Positions 11,042 through 20,806 of a DNA stretch of 64,000 bases are shown here, in pieces. The notes under the pieces are model-generated. The model was given only the letters and a program-made list of their open reading frames with translations, was not told the DNA's origin and searched no databases. The stretch is from Spizellomyces punctatus DAOM BR117 (lineage: Eukaryota; Chytridiomycota; Chytridiomycetes; Spizellomycetales; Spizellomycetaceae): assembly GCF_000182565.1 (NCBI RefSeq), contig NW_015971543.1, forward strand, positions 62,001-126,000. The letters run 5' to 3'. The position numbers were made by a program, and so were the translations under genes. The number at the start of each line of letters is the position of its first letter. Within the stretch, counting starts at the first letter, position 1.

Positions 11042-12928
11042 ATGGTCGCGGCATTTTCTCCTTTAACCCATCCTGATATGGGATGTCCTACATGTAACGG
11101 CACCGACCATCATCGGGCTTCCAGCAAACTTTGCTCCTTCTACAAACCTCGAAAGAAAAACGAAGTACGCACAACTTTGAAAAGGAAGAGGGATACCGAC
11201 CTTCCCAATGACGAAATCTTCATTCTTTCGACTGTTGTAAAAAGTGGACAACGGTCCCCTTTGCAAGTTGTTATCGCACATGCTGCGAGAACCTTGACTT
11301 GTATCGCTGCTGAAGCCACGCGGTTGTTCAACATGTTCGTCCTGGACCTTTTGGAGAGGAAGCAACAAATCCCCGAGTGTAGTTACAACAAATTTCTGCA
11401 CCAACCATTCCAGATTATTGCTTTGGCAAAAGCATCTTCCCCCCAACTGCAAACGATTCATCGCACCTTGTACCGTCAAACATCTCGATACGATGTTACC
11501 TACCTCAGCCAGCTGATCTCAAACATGGCCAAAGATTACGAGACCAACTGCATGAACCATGTATCAACAAACATTCGCAAATGGGCTTTCAAGTGGTATC
11601 GAATGAAGATGCAGAAGACGTACCCAGATCTCAAGCGAGATAAAATCCGAATTCTGTTCAACAAGGAAGATGACTTGAACGAGCATTCTCTTTACTTAAA
11701 GGCATGCTTGATGACATATGACGTTGACATCACCAAAGAGGTGTCATTTGACCATTGGTGGACATACTTTCCTTTGATGTGGAAGTTTCAAAGGTATTTT
11801 GCCAAGCACGGAGAGAGGAATTTCTCCATGGTCCCAATTACCACTTACGGGATTCGCCACATCCGTCTCGATACCAATGCACTTTACAAACTGTGCCTGA
11901 GAGTGGATCTATTCACCAGGAAGGATGTACCCGCAGCTGAATTCCGGACAAACGCTCTCGTTTATTGGAAAACCCTGTTCCCCGATATTGCCGAGACGAG
12001 CAACAAGTCATTTGCATACGGCGTCTCGACCGACGGAGTCGCTTGCAGTTACTATTACCAGAAACGTTACGTTCGGCGGCGACAGAGTCACAATTACTAT
12101 GGCTTCGACGATGACGGAAAATATGGAGCAATGAATTTGGAAGACGGCGTATCCATCGTCGGTGTGGATCCCGGTAGGATTGACATCTTTACAGCTGTTG
12201 ATGGGAACGAAAATGTTGTGAGGATGTCCAGAAAGGAATTTTACTCACTCACGGGCATGGTGGCAAGTCAGAAGACTAGAAACCGATGGTTAAAGAACAA
12301 CCCAGCAGTCCAGTCGATCGTAACGCAATGTCCCACACCACGCACTCCAGATATTGAGAACTTTCGACAACACTGTCAATATGTGCAGCAGCATCTGTTA
12401 ACCTTGGTCGACTTTTACGGAGCGCGGCGGTTCACCCGTCAAAAGTTGCACACTTACATTGGCAAGCAGAAAGTCTGGGCTACGATCGTAAGAAGAATTA
12501 CCAAGAATGACAGACGCACGGTTGTGGCGCTGGGCGATGCAAAGTTCAGACACAACTCCAAAGGCGGACCTTCGACACCCCTCGCTAGGATGGCCAAAGA
12601 GTTAAAAAGGAGACACCGGGTTCGAATGATTGACGAATTCAGAACGTCCATAACGTGTTCACATTGCGATGGTGAATTGCCGAAAAGCACTCGACACTGG
12701 CAGGTCAAGGTACGTTGGGCCGTCATGAATTCGGTTTCACAAAAGTGAAGTTGAATTTGTGTGTTTTGCCAGGTCTGCAACGACTTATGTTTGACTCACT
12801 GGAATCGAGACGTTAATGCGGCAAGGAACATTCGAAATATTTTTCTCCACATGAACGAGAACAACGGAGAACGCCCTTGCTGCTTTGCACGTACTGTACC
12901 CCAGTTCAACCCAGGCTGGAACCTGTAG
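11042..12928 (+). CDS. Fanzor1 RNA-guided DNA endonuclease (eukaryotic TnpB relative), 607 aa
   Basis: Exons 11042-12709 and 12773-12928 join in phase 0 across a 63-nt intron (GTACGT...CCAG). The N-terminus has a small zinc motif (CPTC at residues 15-18, DHHR, C31) and a basic NLS-like run at residues 34-49. The C-terminal half is a split RuvC nuclease. GVDPGRIDIFTAV holds D376 (RuvC-I). Around residue 499 is ALGDAKF, where TnpB would carry its canonical RuvC-II glutamate. E532 lies in MIDEFRTSITCSHC. D569 lies in HWNRDVNAARNI (RuvC-III). Cysteines 539, 542, 558 and 562 form the TnpB-type zinc finger, which the intron splits. These features match Fanzor1 proteins, including the shifted catalytic glutamate described for that family. 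All catalytic residues are present, so it could be active. Fanzors use an RNA encoded next to the gene to cut matching DNA; the biological role in the host is unsettled. No transposase neighbours it. Confidence 0.94.
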
Positions 12929-13040
12929 CGAGTTAGGATAGGGGTGGGACTCGTTTGCAGGATAGGTTATGAAGGGTTGGACAGGCTGGCTAATTGTAAA
13001 TTAGAACCGGCTGTAGTGGGTTGGAGGGAGAATCTGTCCC
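12929..13040 (+). ncRNA. Candidate Fanzor guide-RNA scaffold (omega RNA), starting at the stop codon
   Basis: Directly after the TAG stop, nested inverted repeats can be drawn. One hairpin pairs CGAGT (12929-12933) with ACTCG (12949-12953). An outer stem pairs GGACAG (12979-12984) with CTGTCC (13034-13039). Inside it a long hairpin pairs GCTGG+CTAATT (12985-12995) with AATTAG (12999-13004) and CCGGC (13007-13011), with a GTA loop and an AA bulge. TnpB and Fanzor guide RNAs are typically encoded at or overlapping the 3' end of the nuclease gene, with the guide just beyond the scaffold. By that rule the guide would start somewhere after 13040. Placement and exact ends are inferred from base pairing read by eye. 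Confidence 0.55.
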
Positions 13041-13437
13041 TAGTGACATTTTCTACCACCTGCACACTATTGCGACCAAGTATTCTGCCAGCAAGTGTGT
13101 TTATTTGCTGACGTGAGCCTTTTGTTTATAACAAAAATGGCGGTCCCCCCTTTGCGTTTCAAATGTGGTGGGCGCCAATGCCGTTGTACCCCCGTGTTTC
13201 AGGTCAAAGTTGTTGAGTATCTCAACATGCCCCTTGCCCACTTTGCGTGCATAGGGCTCGTGTATGCTTGAACAAAGAGCGTGAGAAAAAGGCAGCGGGG
13301 TGCTCGTTCCACCGCCCTTCCCGTCACCTTTGCACGTTCGCAGCCCGGACATTTGAGTTTCCGGGGAATTGGCGAAAGCAGTTATCCTAACAATCGGGCG
13401 GAACTCAAGAAACCTGCCCTTGTCATCCAGTTGGGCA
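13041..13437. other. Intergenic region, right flank of Fanzor locus
   Basis: No gene is recognised. If the guide-RNA scaffold upstream is real, the guide segment and the right boundary of the element lie near the beginning of this stretch. The rest is the promoter and leader of the next gene. Confidence 0.35.
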
Positions 13438-16047
13438 ATGGCCGCAACTGTCCATACCCGCTTAACCGATCACGATCACGACTTGTATTCTCGAACTAAC
13501 CGCAGCACTGGACCTTCAATGTACGATGCTGAAGCGTATGCCTTGCAAGAAGACACAACACCCATCATGACGGAGGACGAAATGATGCAAGTGGAAAGAG
13601 AACTGCTAACTGCATGGCAAAGTAGGACTCCTGCAAAGCCTTCGGATGCACAGCTGGCGTCTCCTGCTGTTACGAACGGGGGCGAAGCGTCCCCTCGTAT
13701 CGCGGACACGGCAAGGTCACTCGAGATCGAACGAAAGAAAAGCCTGTACGCAAGCGAATTTGCCGAGTCGGTCCAAAACATGAAGAACCTTGCCGAAAAG
13801 CAGCGAAGATTAGAAGAATTACAATTGTCCCTAGACGACTCGTATGAAATTCGGAAAGATATGCAGGTGGAAGACGAAGTTGAACGTGTCTGGATGTCTC
13901 CCACCTTCGGATCTGGAGGACAAAATGACAATCTGCCAAAAGATGAAAATGAGAATGGGAGTGCGGCAGCCAATCATGGCGAGACAGCCTCATCCTCTCG
14001 GAGTGTACCAGCGTATGTGGCCACGTCACAAGAAATGGATGGAGCAGAGACCTCGAGTCTACTTATCGATACAAAGGGCCATTTACAGCAGCTGGAGAAA
14101 GAACTGGAATTGCTGAGAGTTACTACTCTTTCTCGGCCAGCGACTTCCGAGTCTAGTTCCCCAGCTCTGTCTGTAGCTGCAGAAATGTCAGAGACAAGAG
14201 AATCCCCTGTTGCGGTGGACGAGGATGGAAATGAATGCATGGAGACGCAGGACGCCTGGGGCAAGGCGGATGGCAATGCAAAGCAAGATGTTGATGCAAA
14301 GTCTGCGCAACGGGTTTCGTTAACCGTTCGCACCTCTCGGTCCAGCTCATCTCTACAGTGGCACTCTTCCAAGCACTCATACATTTACGAACCAGTCAAG
14401 AACACAAAAGCAGATGTCGCGGATCTACTGGTACAGATACAAGAAGAGTATGAAGAACTTACATCCGAACCTTTTCCTTCACCAAAAGCCGATGTATCGC
14501 TCGCAACATCTTTTGACAATTGGAATAAGGATGCCAAGCCTGCCGATAGTGTGCCAGTGACGGTGAAAAAATTTCACTTACCCATGGGTCGGCCCAAGTA
14601 TATGCAGTCCCTACTGATGCAAGTTGACGATCCCAAAGTCAAGGAACGACTTCGCGAGATGCATAAAATACGGCAGTCGAACGCAGCCGCAGGATTGGCT
14701 GTTTTGGTGCCGTATTCTGTTGGACCAAGGCAGACGGGTGAATTTGGTAGTTTAGGGGAAGTCGTCGAGGTGAATGAGGATGGGGATGATACTGCATCTC
14801 AGCTGACAGAGGACGACCCAAGTTCCCCTGTTGTTGAGCAAAAGTCTTCCTTGCAGCCACCACCACGGCGAATTATTCCACCAACAGCAACCGATGGTCA
14901 CTTGGGAACATCGACCTCATCTAGAGGCACGGAAGAAATTGCTGGACGTGCTAGCGTAGCCCCAGCACTGCCCTCCTATCTAACATCATCACCGGCAAGT
15001 CAGGGCAGCCCTATTCCTGTCCCGCCGGTGAGACGATCCAGCATTTGTTACTCATCCCTTTCGATCCCTTCCGCACCGCAATGGGCGCCGATTCAACTCG
15101 CACCGACCGCAAACAATGACTCAAAACGCCTCACACCCCTCACCCTCCACATTCCCCCACCGCCACGCACCTTCCCACCCCAGTATCTCCATCCCCGCCT
15201 TTCCCGTATGGGTGTTATGGACTTGTCACCGAGGCCCGCAGGACGGCCATCGACACTTGGTAGAACGTGGGGAGATCCGACCAACGTGACGTCGTTTGTT
15301 ACACCAGTACATTCCGCTCCGGAAAGATTGAAGACTGCTCCAAGTTCCATTACAGGACCTCAGTTGGTCAGCACATCTGCGAGAATCAAGACCGTACCCA
15401 TCAACAATGTTCTCAGGGAGCTGCAATTGAAGGGGAAAACCCAGTATGCAGAATCTTACATAAATGACAACGTCTCGCTCGGCAGTAACACTTACGGAAC
15501 GGCGCAAAGGGCGCAAACAGTGACTGGGGTATTCCGAGGACAAGGCTCACGAAAACGATCGGACGTTTTTTCGGTGTTTGAGGAGCAGGATCCTCTTGAG
15601 AGGAATTACACATCACCGGCCCCCATACCTGGTGTGTCCATGAACACCCGCACTGCAACCGTCTATCCGAGTCCTCCGGGCACTCCCTCTTTCCAACGAG
15701 AACGTAGCGCATCGTCGCCTCAGCTACCCAATGCTTCCGGGTCACATTTCACCAAATATGTCCGTAAAGTCGGTAAAGCCCTCAAAACGGCCATCGATCC
15801 TTACACCCCTCCTCCTCAAACCACACCTCCAGTATCTGGTTATGCAACAGCCGACCGCACGCTCCGCCACTCCAAATCCATGAGCTCGTTGCTACCAGAT
15901 CAAAGTGCAGTGACCTTCTCCCAAGCTGCTGCAAATACGGGTGATATTTCTCCGACGACATTGCAAAATAAGCGATCCGCTGAGATGGAAAAGTTTAGAC
16001 AAATGTTGATTGAAACCTATTCAGGTCCGAGTGGACCAGCGGCATGA
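13438..16047 (+). CDS. Large disordered protein with short coiled coil, 869 aa
   Basis: A single uninterrupted exon. ATG 13438 (MAATVHTRL) is the first in-frame ATG; ATG 13519 (MYDAEAY) is an alternative. I do not recognise the family. Residues about 75-125 form a charged helix (ERKKSLYASEF...EKQRRLEELQLSL) that could be a coiled coil. Near residues 380-420 is a second conserved-looking block (KKFHLPMGRPKYMQSLLMQ, then VKERLREMHKIRQSNAAAG). Most of the remainder is Ser/Pro/Thr-rich and probably disordered, with PPVRR and PPPPR proline motifs. The C-terminal end has KYVRKVGKALKTAIDPY and a final helix MEKFRQMLIETYSG. This layout suggests a scaffold or cytoskeleton/signalling adaptor, but nothing fixes its role. 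No signal peptide or membrane segment. Confidence 0.75.
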   Translation: MAATVHTRLTDHDHDLYSRTNRSTGPSMYDAEAYALQEDTTPIMTEDEMMQVERELLTAWQSRTPAKPSDAQLASPAVTNGGEASPRIADTARSLEIERKKSLYASEFAESVQNMKNLAEKQRRLEELQLSLDDSYEIRKDMQVEDEVERVWMSPTFGSGGQNDNLPKDENENGSAAANHGETASSSRSVPAYVATSQEMDGAETSSLLIDTKGHLQQLEKELELLRVTTLSRPATSESSSPALSVAAEMSETRESPVAVDEDGNECMETQDAWGKADGNAKQDVDAKSAQRVSLTVRTSRSSSSLQWHSSKHSYIYEPVKNTKADVADLLVQIQEEYEELTSEPFPSPKADVSLATSFDNWNKDAKPADSVPVTVKKFHLPMGRPKYMQSLLMQVDDPKVKERLREMHKIRQSNAAAGLAVLVPYSVGPRQTGEFGSLGEVVEVNEDGDDTASQLTEDDPSSPVVEQKSSLQPPPRRIIPPTATDGHLGTSTSSRGTEEIAGRASVAPALPSYLTSSPASQGSPIPVPPVRRSSICYSSLSIPSAPQWAPIQLAPTANNDSKRLTPLTLHIPPPPRTFPPQYLHPRLSRMGVMDLSPRPAGRPSTLGRTWGDPTNVTSFVTPVHSAPERLKTAPSSITGPQLVSTSARIKTVPINNVLRELQLKGKTQYAESYINDNVSLGSNTYGTAQRAQTVTGVFRGQGSRKRSDVFSVFEEQDPLERNYTSPAPIPGVSMNTRTATVYPSPPGTPSFQRERSASSPQLPNASGSHFTKYVRKVGKALKTAIDPYTPPPQTTPPVSGYATADRTLRHSKSMSSLLPDQSAVTFSQAAANTGDISPTTLQNKRSAEMEKFRQMLIETYSGPSGPAA

Positions 16048-16412
16048 AGGTCTATGCCAATGCAAGGTAGTGTACATAGAGATAGATTAGTTCTAGATAT
16101 GGGATTCGTTGGCTTTTGTTTTTCTTTCACGCGCAATCTGTGAAGGGGAAGGGAAGGTTCCATGCATTGGACTTTTTGTTTTTTTTTTGTGTATTTTGTG
16201 GATAATTTTTGTATGCTCCGTTTGAATTTCTATTTCCTTGACTTTCGATATCTGTGCACATCTCGAAATCGGAGATTTGTTATGATGAGATAATCAGTCG
16301 TTGGAATTATATAAGCATAGCGATCTGTGGAATACGACGAGATTCCTCTATTAAACCTCACACTTACTAAAGCAAAGCTAATAGAAGTGCGATAGGGAAG
16401 CTCTAATCCTCA
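16048..16412. other. Intergenic region with aquaporin promoter
   Basis: AT-rich, with a poly-T run near 16180. No coding frame. It contains the 3' UTR of the upstream gene and the promoter of the aquaporin. Confidence 0.4.
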
Positions 16413-17843
16413 ATGACGGAACTCCAAAAGATTTCCTCCCCGACGACGGATTATGCCGTTGACATTGAGCGTCGGGGATTAACCTCCGTGGCCCCAGACG
16501 ACGACGAAATCGCACCTTTTGATGATTTGAATGATGCACCCGGCAAGTTCAGCTGGAATCCTCTGGAGTGGATTAAAGAATTCCAACAGGACTGGAGGGA
16601 ATTCTCATGGGCAATGACAGAGAAGAGGCGGGTGGTAAGTAAACCCAGAAATTAGTCGGTATTTTGCCACCTTCGACTGGAATGTAAAACTTTTTTGTTG
16701 CCGACCCCAGCTTCTCCGTGCAGTCTTTGGTGAAGGCCTCTGCACATTTCTCTTCCTTTTCATTGTTGAAGCCGTGGCAGTGAACAATGGCCGACAAGAA
16801 CAACCTGAAAATCTAACGCTCGGAGCTGTCGCAACCGCTTTTTGCAGTATTGCTTTGATTTACTCTTTTGCGGATGTGTCTGGTGCCCATTTCAACCCTG
16901 CTGTAACATTTGCGACTATGGTGACTGGAAAGGTTTCATTGCGGAAAGGTTAGTGGGGAAACCCCAAGTTAAGCCTAGAGTGATCACTGTGATAGACCAA
17001 AACCGTATTCCTCTTTATGTTTAAACTCTGTTCTTTTTTCTCATTTAGGTCTTGCGTTTATTTCAATCCAGCTGTTCGCGTCCATCTTTTCGGTTGTGGC
17101 ACTTCTTATTGTCTTCCCGGGCCCTCACCCTGGATATAGCAGCATCCCGGCCTCTGTTGTGGTCGACATTGACTCGAGCGCGCATTTGGCTCAAGCGTTT
17201 TTCATGGAAGTGATCTTGACGTTTATCCTCGTTTACGTGATTTTTGCAACGGCTTTTGATACTGGTCTGGTCATGTTATTCCATCTTTTTTGACCGTTTT
17301 GACTGGCTAGCTAATGAAGCTACTGCACTCTCTTTTCGTTTATTTAGTTGATACATCGAACGAAGTCAAGGTCAAGGCAAAGGGCGCAGGGGGATCCGCA
17401 GCCGCACAAGCAGATGACAAGTCGGTTGGGCGCTACTTGACCATTTACACCACTTCTGGTACCACCAAAGCTGGGTTTGCTCCGTTTGCCATCGGCTTTA
17501 CACTTGGATTCCTCGTAAGTCGCTCCGTATCTCAACATCTGCTCAAAGCACCGACTTTGTACTCATTCATGTGTCATAGGGCCTCATTGGCGGTTCCGTG
17601 TCCGGAGGTGCCTTCAACCCCGCCCGTGCATTTGGTCCCGCCCTTCTGTCTGGACACTGGAATAATCATTGGGTGTACTGGTTGGGCGATTTTATTGGGG
17701 CTGCGCTGGCTGGTTGGGCCCAGCACTTTTTCGCACACGAGGCTGTCCAGCATTCTGGTGCAAGTGCCAAGACAAAAAAGGGAGCGGAGAATGAGAGGGT
17801 TGAGGAGGCACAAAAGGCGGCAAGGGCTGGTGATCTCTCTTGA
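16413..17843 (+). CDS. Aquaporin / aquaglyceroporin (MIP family), 368 aa
   Basis: Five exons keep frame: 16413-16634, 16711-16948, 17049-17264, 17348-17514 and 17580-17843. The protein has both hallmark half-helix motifs: [11 protein letters not shown] (NPA near residue 136) and [15 protein letters not shown] (NPA near residue 294), the second followed by the selectivity-filter arginine. Six hydrophobic segments can be placed between residues 75 and 335. The N-terminal 70 residues are acidic and hydrophilic (cytosolic), and there is a long charged loop E-side insertion ([11 protein letters not shown]...DDKSVGRYL) between helices 5 and the second NPA. The C-terminal tail is basic and Lys/Glu rich. 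Function: channel for water and possibly small neutral solutes across the plasma or vacuolar membrane. Subtype cannot be fixed from sequence alone. The donor at 17265 (GTCTGG) is weak but required to keep frame. Confidence 0.93.
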
Positions 17844-18086
17844 TAATGATCGCTGTTTGTCTAATGTGTTTTGGATAACAAACATTTGGTATCTTGTTAA
17901 TGAGTATTTCAATGTGTCCTTTGCGACGTCTTGAACAATTGTGCTTCCTGGGTCTAAAATTTCACATGGAAGGAAGACTGCTGTGGAGCCACAGTCTGAA
18001 GCTTATCTTTCTAATCTATCCACGCTGGCTGGCATCTGTTTAGCTATGAACAGTCTAGCCAAACGAAACTACTCTACGTTTGATGG
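17844..18086. other. Convergent 3' intergenic region
   Basis: A short gap between the 3' ends of the aquaporin and the minus-strand cyclic-nucleotide-binding gene. Nothing beyond 3' UTR-like sequence is seen. Confidence 0.4.
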
Positions 18087-20355
18087 CTAACTAATAGTCC
18101 AAAGCTTTCTCTGCTTTTCCTCCTCTACACGTTCCTCAGCATCGTCAAAAACTCTTTTCTTGTACCGTTTCCAAGCGTACCCTACCTTCCACGCATCTGC
18201 TAGCGCTTCTGGACTCAAGGTAGCTTGCCATTCCTTTTCATCCTTTCCAATCATTTCCGCCATTTCAGTGGTACACAGTCGTGCAAAGTCCGGTCGGGAG
18301 AGGAGAAGAACACGCGTTGGGCGAGATGTTATGAGAGAGAACGAAGACCGTGGTGACGCTGTTGGCGGTAGGAAGCGTAGATGAGGGCCAGTACAGTGAC
18401 TGAGAATAGCTGAGGTTGCACCGATACAGGCGCCGGTGGTAAGAGTTGTTGCACTTAGTAAAAGAGTAGTGAACTTTGAAGATGGTCCTGTACTGACAAG
18501 ATTCTTTGATGAAGGGAGAGCAGGAAGTGGAACTGGAGGGTTGTGTTGGTCATGTCCCATTTCCTTGGCCTTTGACGTCTCCGTTGAGCTAGAGGCAATG
18601 GGAGGAAGAATCAGGTACCCGGACGTGCCTCTCTCTACCGCCATTCCGCGCGAATGCATCCGACTACCCGCCGTCGAATGTACTATGAGACTGTGAGCGG
18701 TCTTCTGCCTAATTGGCGGAGGCGGGGGAATGTAAGGTCGTATTCGAATCCGTCCATGTATATCAGACATTCTATTGAATTTGACAGCTTTTACCACCCG
18801 GCATGCGCCTTCTCTGTAAAGGAATTCTCTCAGCAACAGGTTTGCATCTTCAATAAACGGCATACACTCTTCCTACCTAATAATAAATAAAAAGCCTGGT
18901 ACTTCACCTTCGGCAACAATAACCTCGTTGCTAGCAAGCGATCTCGTCCGACTCACCACCGCTAAATGCCTGATAGCACTTGGAGCCAAACATGCAAACA
19001 GCGGTATACTACCAATGAGCGCGATTTTGGCGTCAACATCCGCTTGTGTTTCATGCTGAAGAATCTCATTAAAATCGGACTTTGCTACTCGTAGGAAGGC
19101 TGTGGGTGTGGTGAGTGTAGTGACGGTCGCACTTCGTCGATGATTGCGGAGAAGAGAAGTTTCACCAAAACTGTCGCCTCTGATAGATGTCGTTGTGGTG
19201 AGGACGAACTCTTGCTTATAACATGCGTCTGATCGGAAAACCGGGCTTACCCTTTCAGCACACTGATGACAATGACCCGATCTTCTACTTTCTTTGTTAC
19301 CTCCACCTCTCCAGAAAGTATATGATAGAAATTCTGCGCCTCATGACCCTAAGTGAGGCAAAAGGAAGGGATAAACGTCCTTGACCATTTGGAACGACCA
19401 GCAGTCAGACAAGCAGAGCCTTACCTGCCTCACTACTACTCTCCCTGCCTCAAACACTTCATATGTAATCACTCTTGCCAGTGCTCTTCTTATGCCTTCA
19501 TCGTATTTGGCAAATACAGGCACAAGACTAGTAAGATGAAATAGATTATCGATATCTGAAGTCGTCAATGAGTCTGGGTCAGCGGTTTTAGCTAATGCTG
19601 CCAGGAGGGTCGGACTGAGGTGCAGATGCGCGTTATCTGGTCGTCTCCGGTAGGTGGACATCTTGAAACCAACTTTGGAAGCCATCTATGGTGAATTTCC
19701 TTTAGTGGCATGCTTTTAAAATGAAGTGTAATCCGCATCGTACCAGACTAGACTGCCCACTTTCCAAAGCCTTCCGGGCGCCAATCCCTTCAGCAAGCGG
19801 GGCTTTGCGAATCTGAAATGCTCGAAGTGCTCTTACAGAAGCACCGATTCTCTCTAGCGCCATTTTCCACCACTCCTTTGCCGATGGTCGAGTATCGTCA
19901 GTCGTAGAAATGGATTCATTTGAGCCATGTGTCGAAGATGCTTTGTTGGTGGATGTTCGGTTAGTCGATTTTCGATCAATGTGCCGAGTGAATGTTAATC
20001 CTGGACGGTACAGTATCGATTCTAGTGTGCTGTTATCCTTATCTGTGGAACGATATTGAGAGTGACGCTCCGTCCAGGTTGCACCATAACCGGCATTCAA
20101 TTTTCGTACTCCAACCGAGGCTCTGGGCCTTTTTCCTATGTCGCTACCAGCAAGAGAACTCCTGCGTGAGATTTTGCCATGCCTTGGGCGCCGTGTGAGA
20201 GATGCGTGGCTTCCCGTCGAGTTCGAGTATTCAGACGCAGTGTGTGAGGGTCGCCGTGGTTGACGAATCAGGAAATGCTCGGCGTGATTGGGTGACTTTA
20301 TTGAGTCACTACTTGTGTGAGCTTCGCGGTCTTCGTCCAGGTTGGTGTAAGTCAT
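18087..20355 (-). CDS. Soluble protein with two cyclic-nucleotide-binding domains (CNBD2-like), 666 aa
   Basis: Five exons on the minus strand keep frame: 20355-19744, 19685-19425, 19348-19251, 19179-18877 and 18813-18087. The first about 205 residues are Ser/Arg/Thr-rich with an amphipathic helix (KEWWKMALERIGASVRALRAF). The first CNB domain runs from about residue 230: FYHILSGEVEVTK, then GGDSFGETSLLRNHRRSATV, which is the phosphate-binding cassette with its arginine. A second CNB domain follows (IPLFACLAP, NEVIVAEGEVPGFLFIIREG) but is interrupted by a Pro/Ser-rich insertion of about 150 residues before its likely end (FSLITSRPTRVLLLSRPDFARL). No kinase or channel part is present. Related animal and chytrid proteins are sperm or flagellum associated, so a cAMP/cGMP sensor role in the zoospore is plausible but inferred. 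It is transcribed away from the neighbouring channel gene. Confidence 0.82.
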
Positions 20356-20806
20356 TTTGAATTTAGGTCACAAATGAATCTTTTCGGGAGACGGTGTAGC
20401 ATCAGGTAAAAGCTAAGATCTGACAATGGACACGCTTTAATTTCAGGGCAAAATTCTTTGGGATCAACAAGCCGCCATTAAGGATAACCAGAGATGGTCC
20501 GCGATCGGTGTTCCATGGGTGGTATCAAGTCACTACCAAAGTCGCAAAACCACTCGTTTACCCTATTCTCCTCTCGTACATTAGCCATATCGTCGCGAAC
20601 TCAGCCTTGCTGGACAGTCCATATTTGCTTTGGCGCGGAGTTGCTTATGTAATATCAAAATACCAGAGATATCATGACAAAACCGTGTTGCGGGAGCGCT
20701 TGGCTATAATGGTCCGCAAGTCCACGAGATCGAGCAGAGCCCTTCGCTGGCTTCAACTTACATCATAACTATAAACTGTGCATATATCCTTATTGTGTCT
20801 GATGAG
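20356..20806. promoter_or_regulatory. Shared divergent promoter region of two cyclic-nucleotide genes
   Basis: The start codons of the double-CNB protein (minus) and the gated channel (plus) are 451 bp apart and point away from each other. The stretch must hold both promoters unless an unseen leader exon exists. A weak frame at 20508-20768 without ATG start lies inside it and is not supported. Confidence 0.5.

Noticed and set aside
10797-13050. 8-bp inverted repeat AATGTCAC (10797-10804) / GTGACATT (13043-13050) flanking the Fanzor locus as possible terminal repeats
   Set aside because: Only 8 bp, no matching target-site duplication, and such pairs are expected by chance in 2 kb.
20508-20768. 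86-codon plus-strand frame between the divergent cyclic-nucleotide genes
   Set aside because: No ATG start, no family resemblance, and it sits in the shared promoter region.
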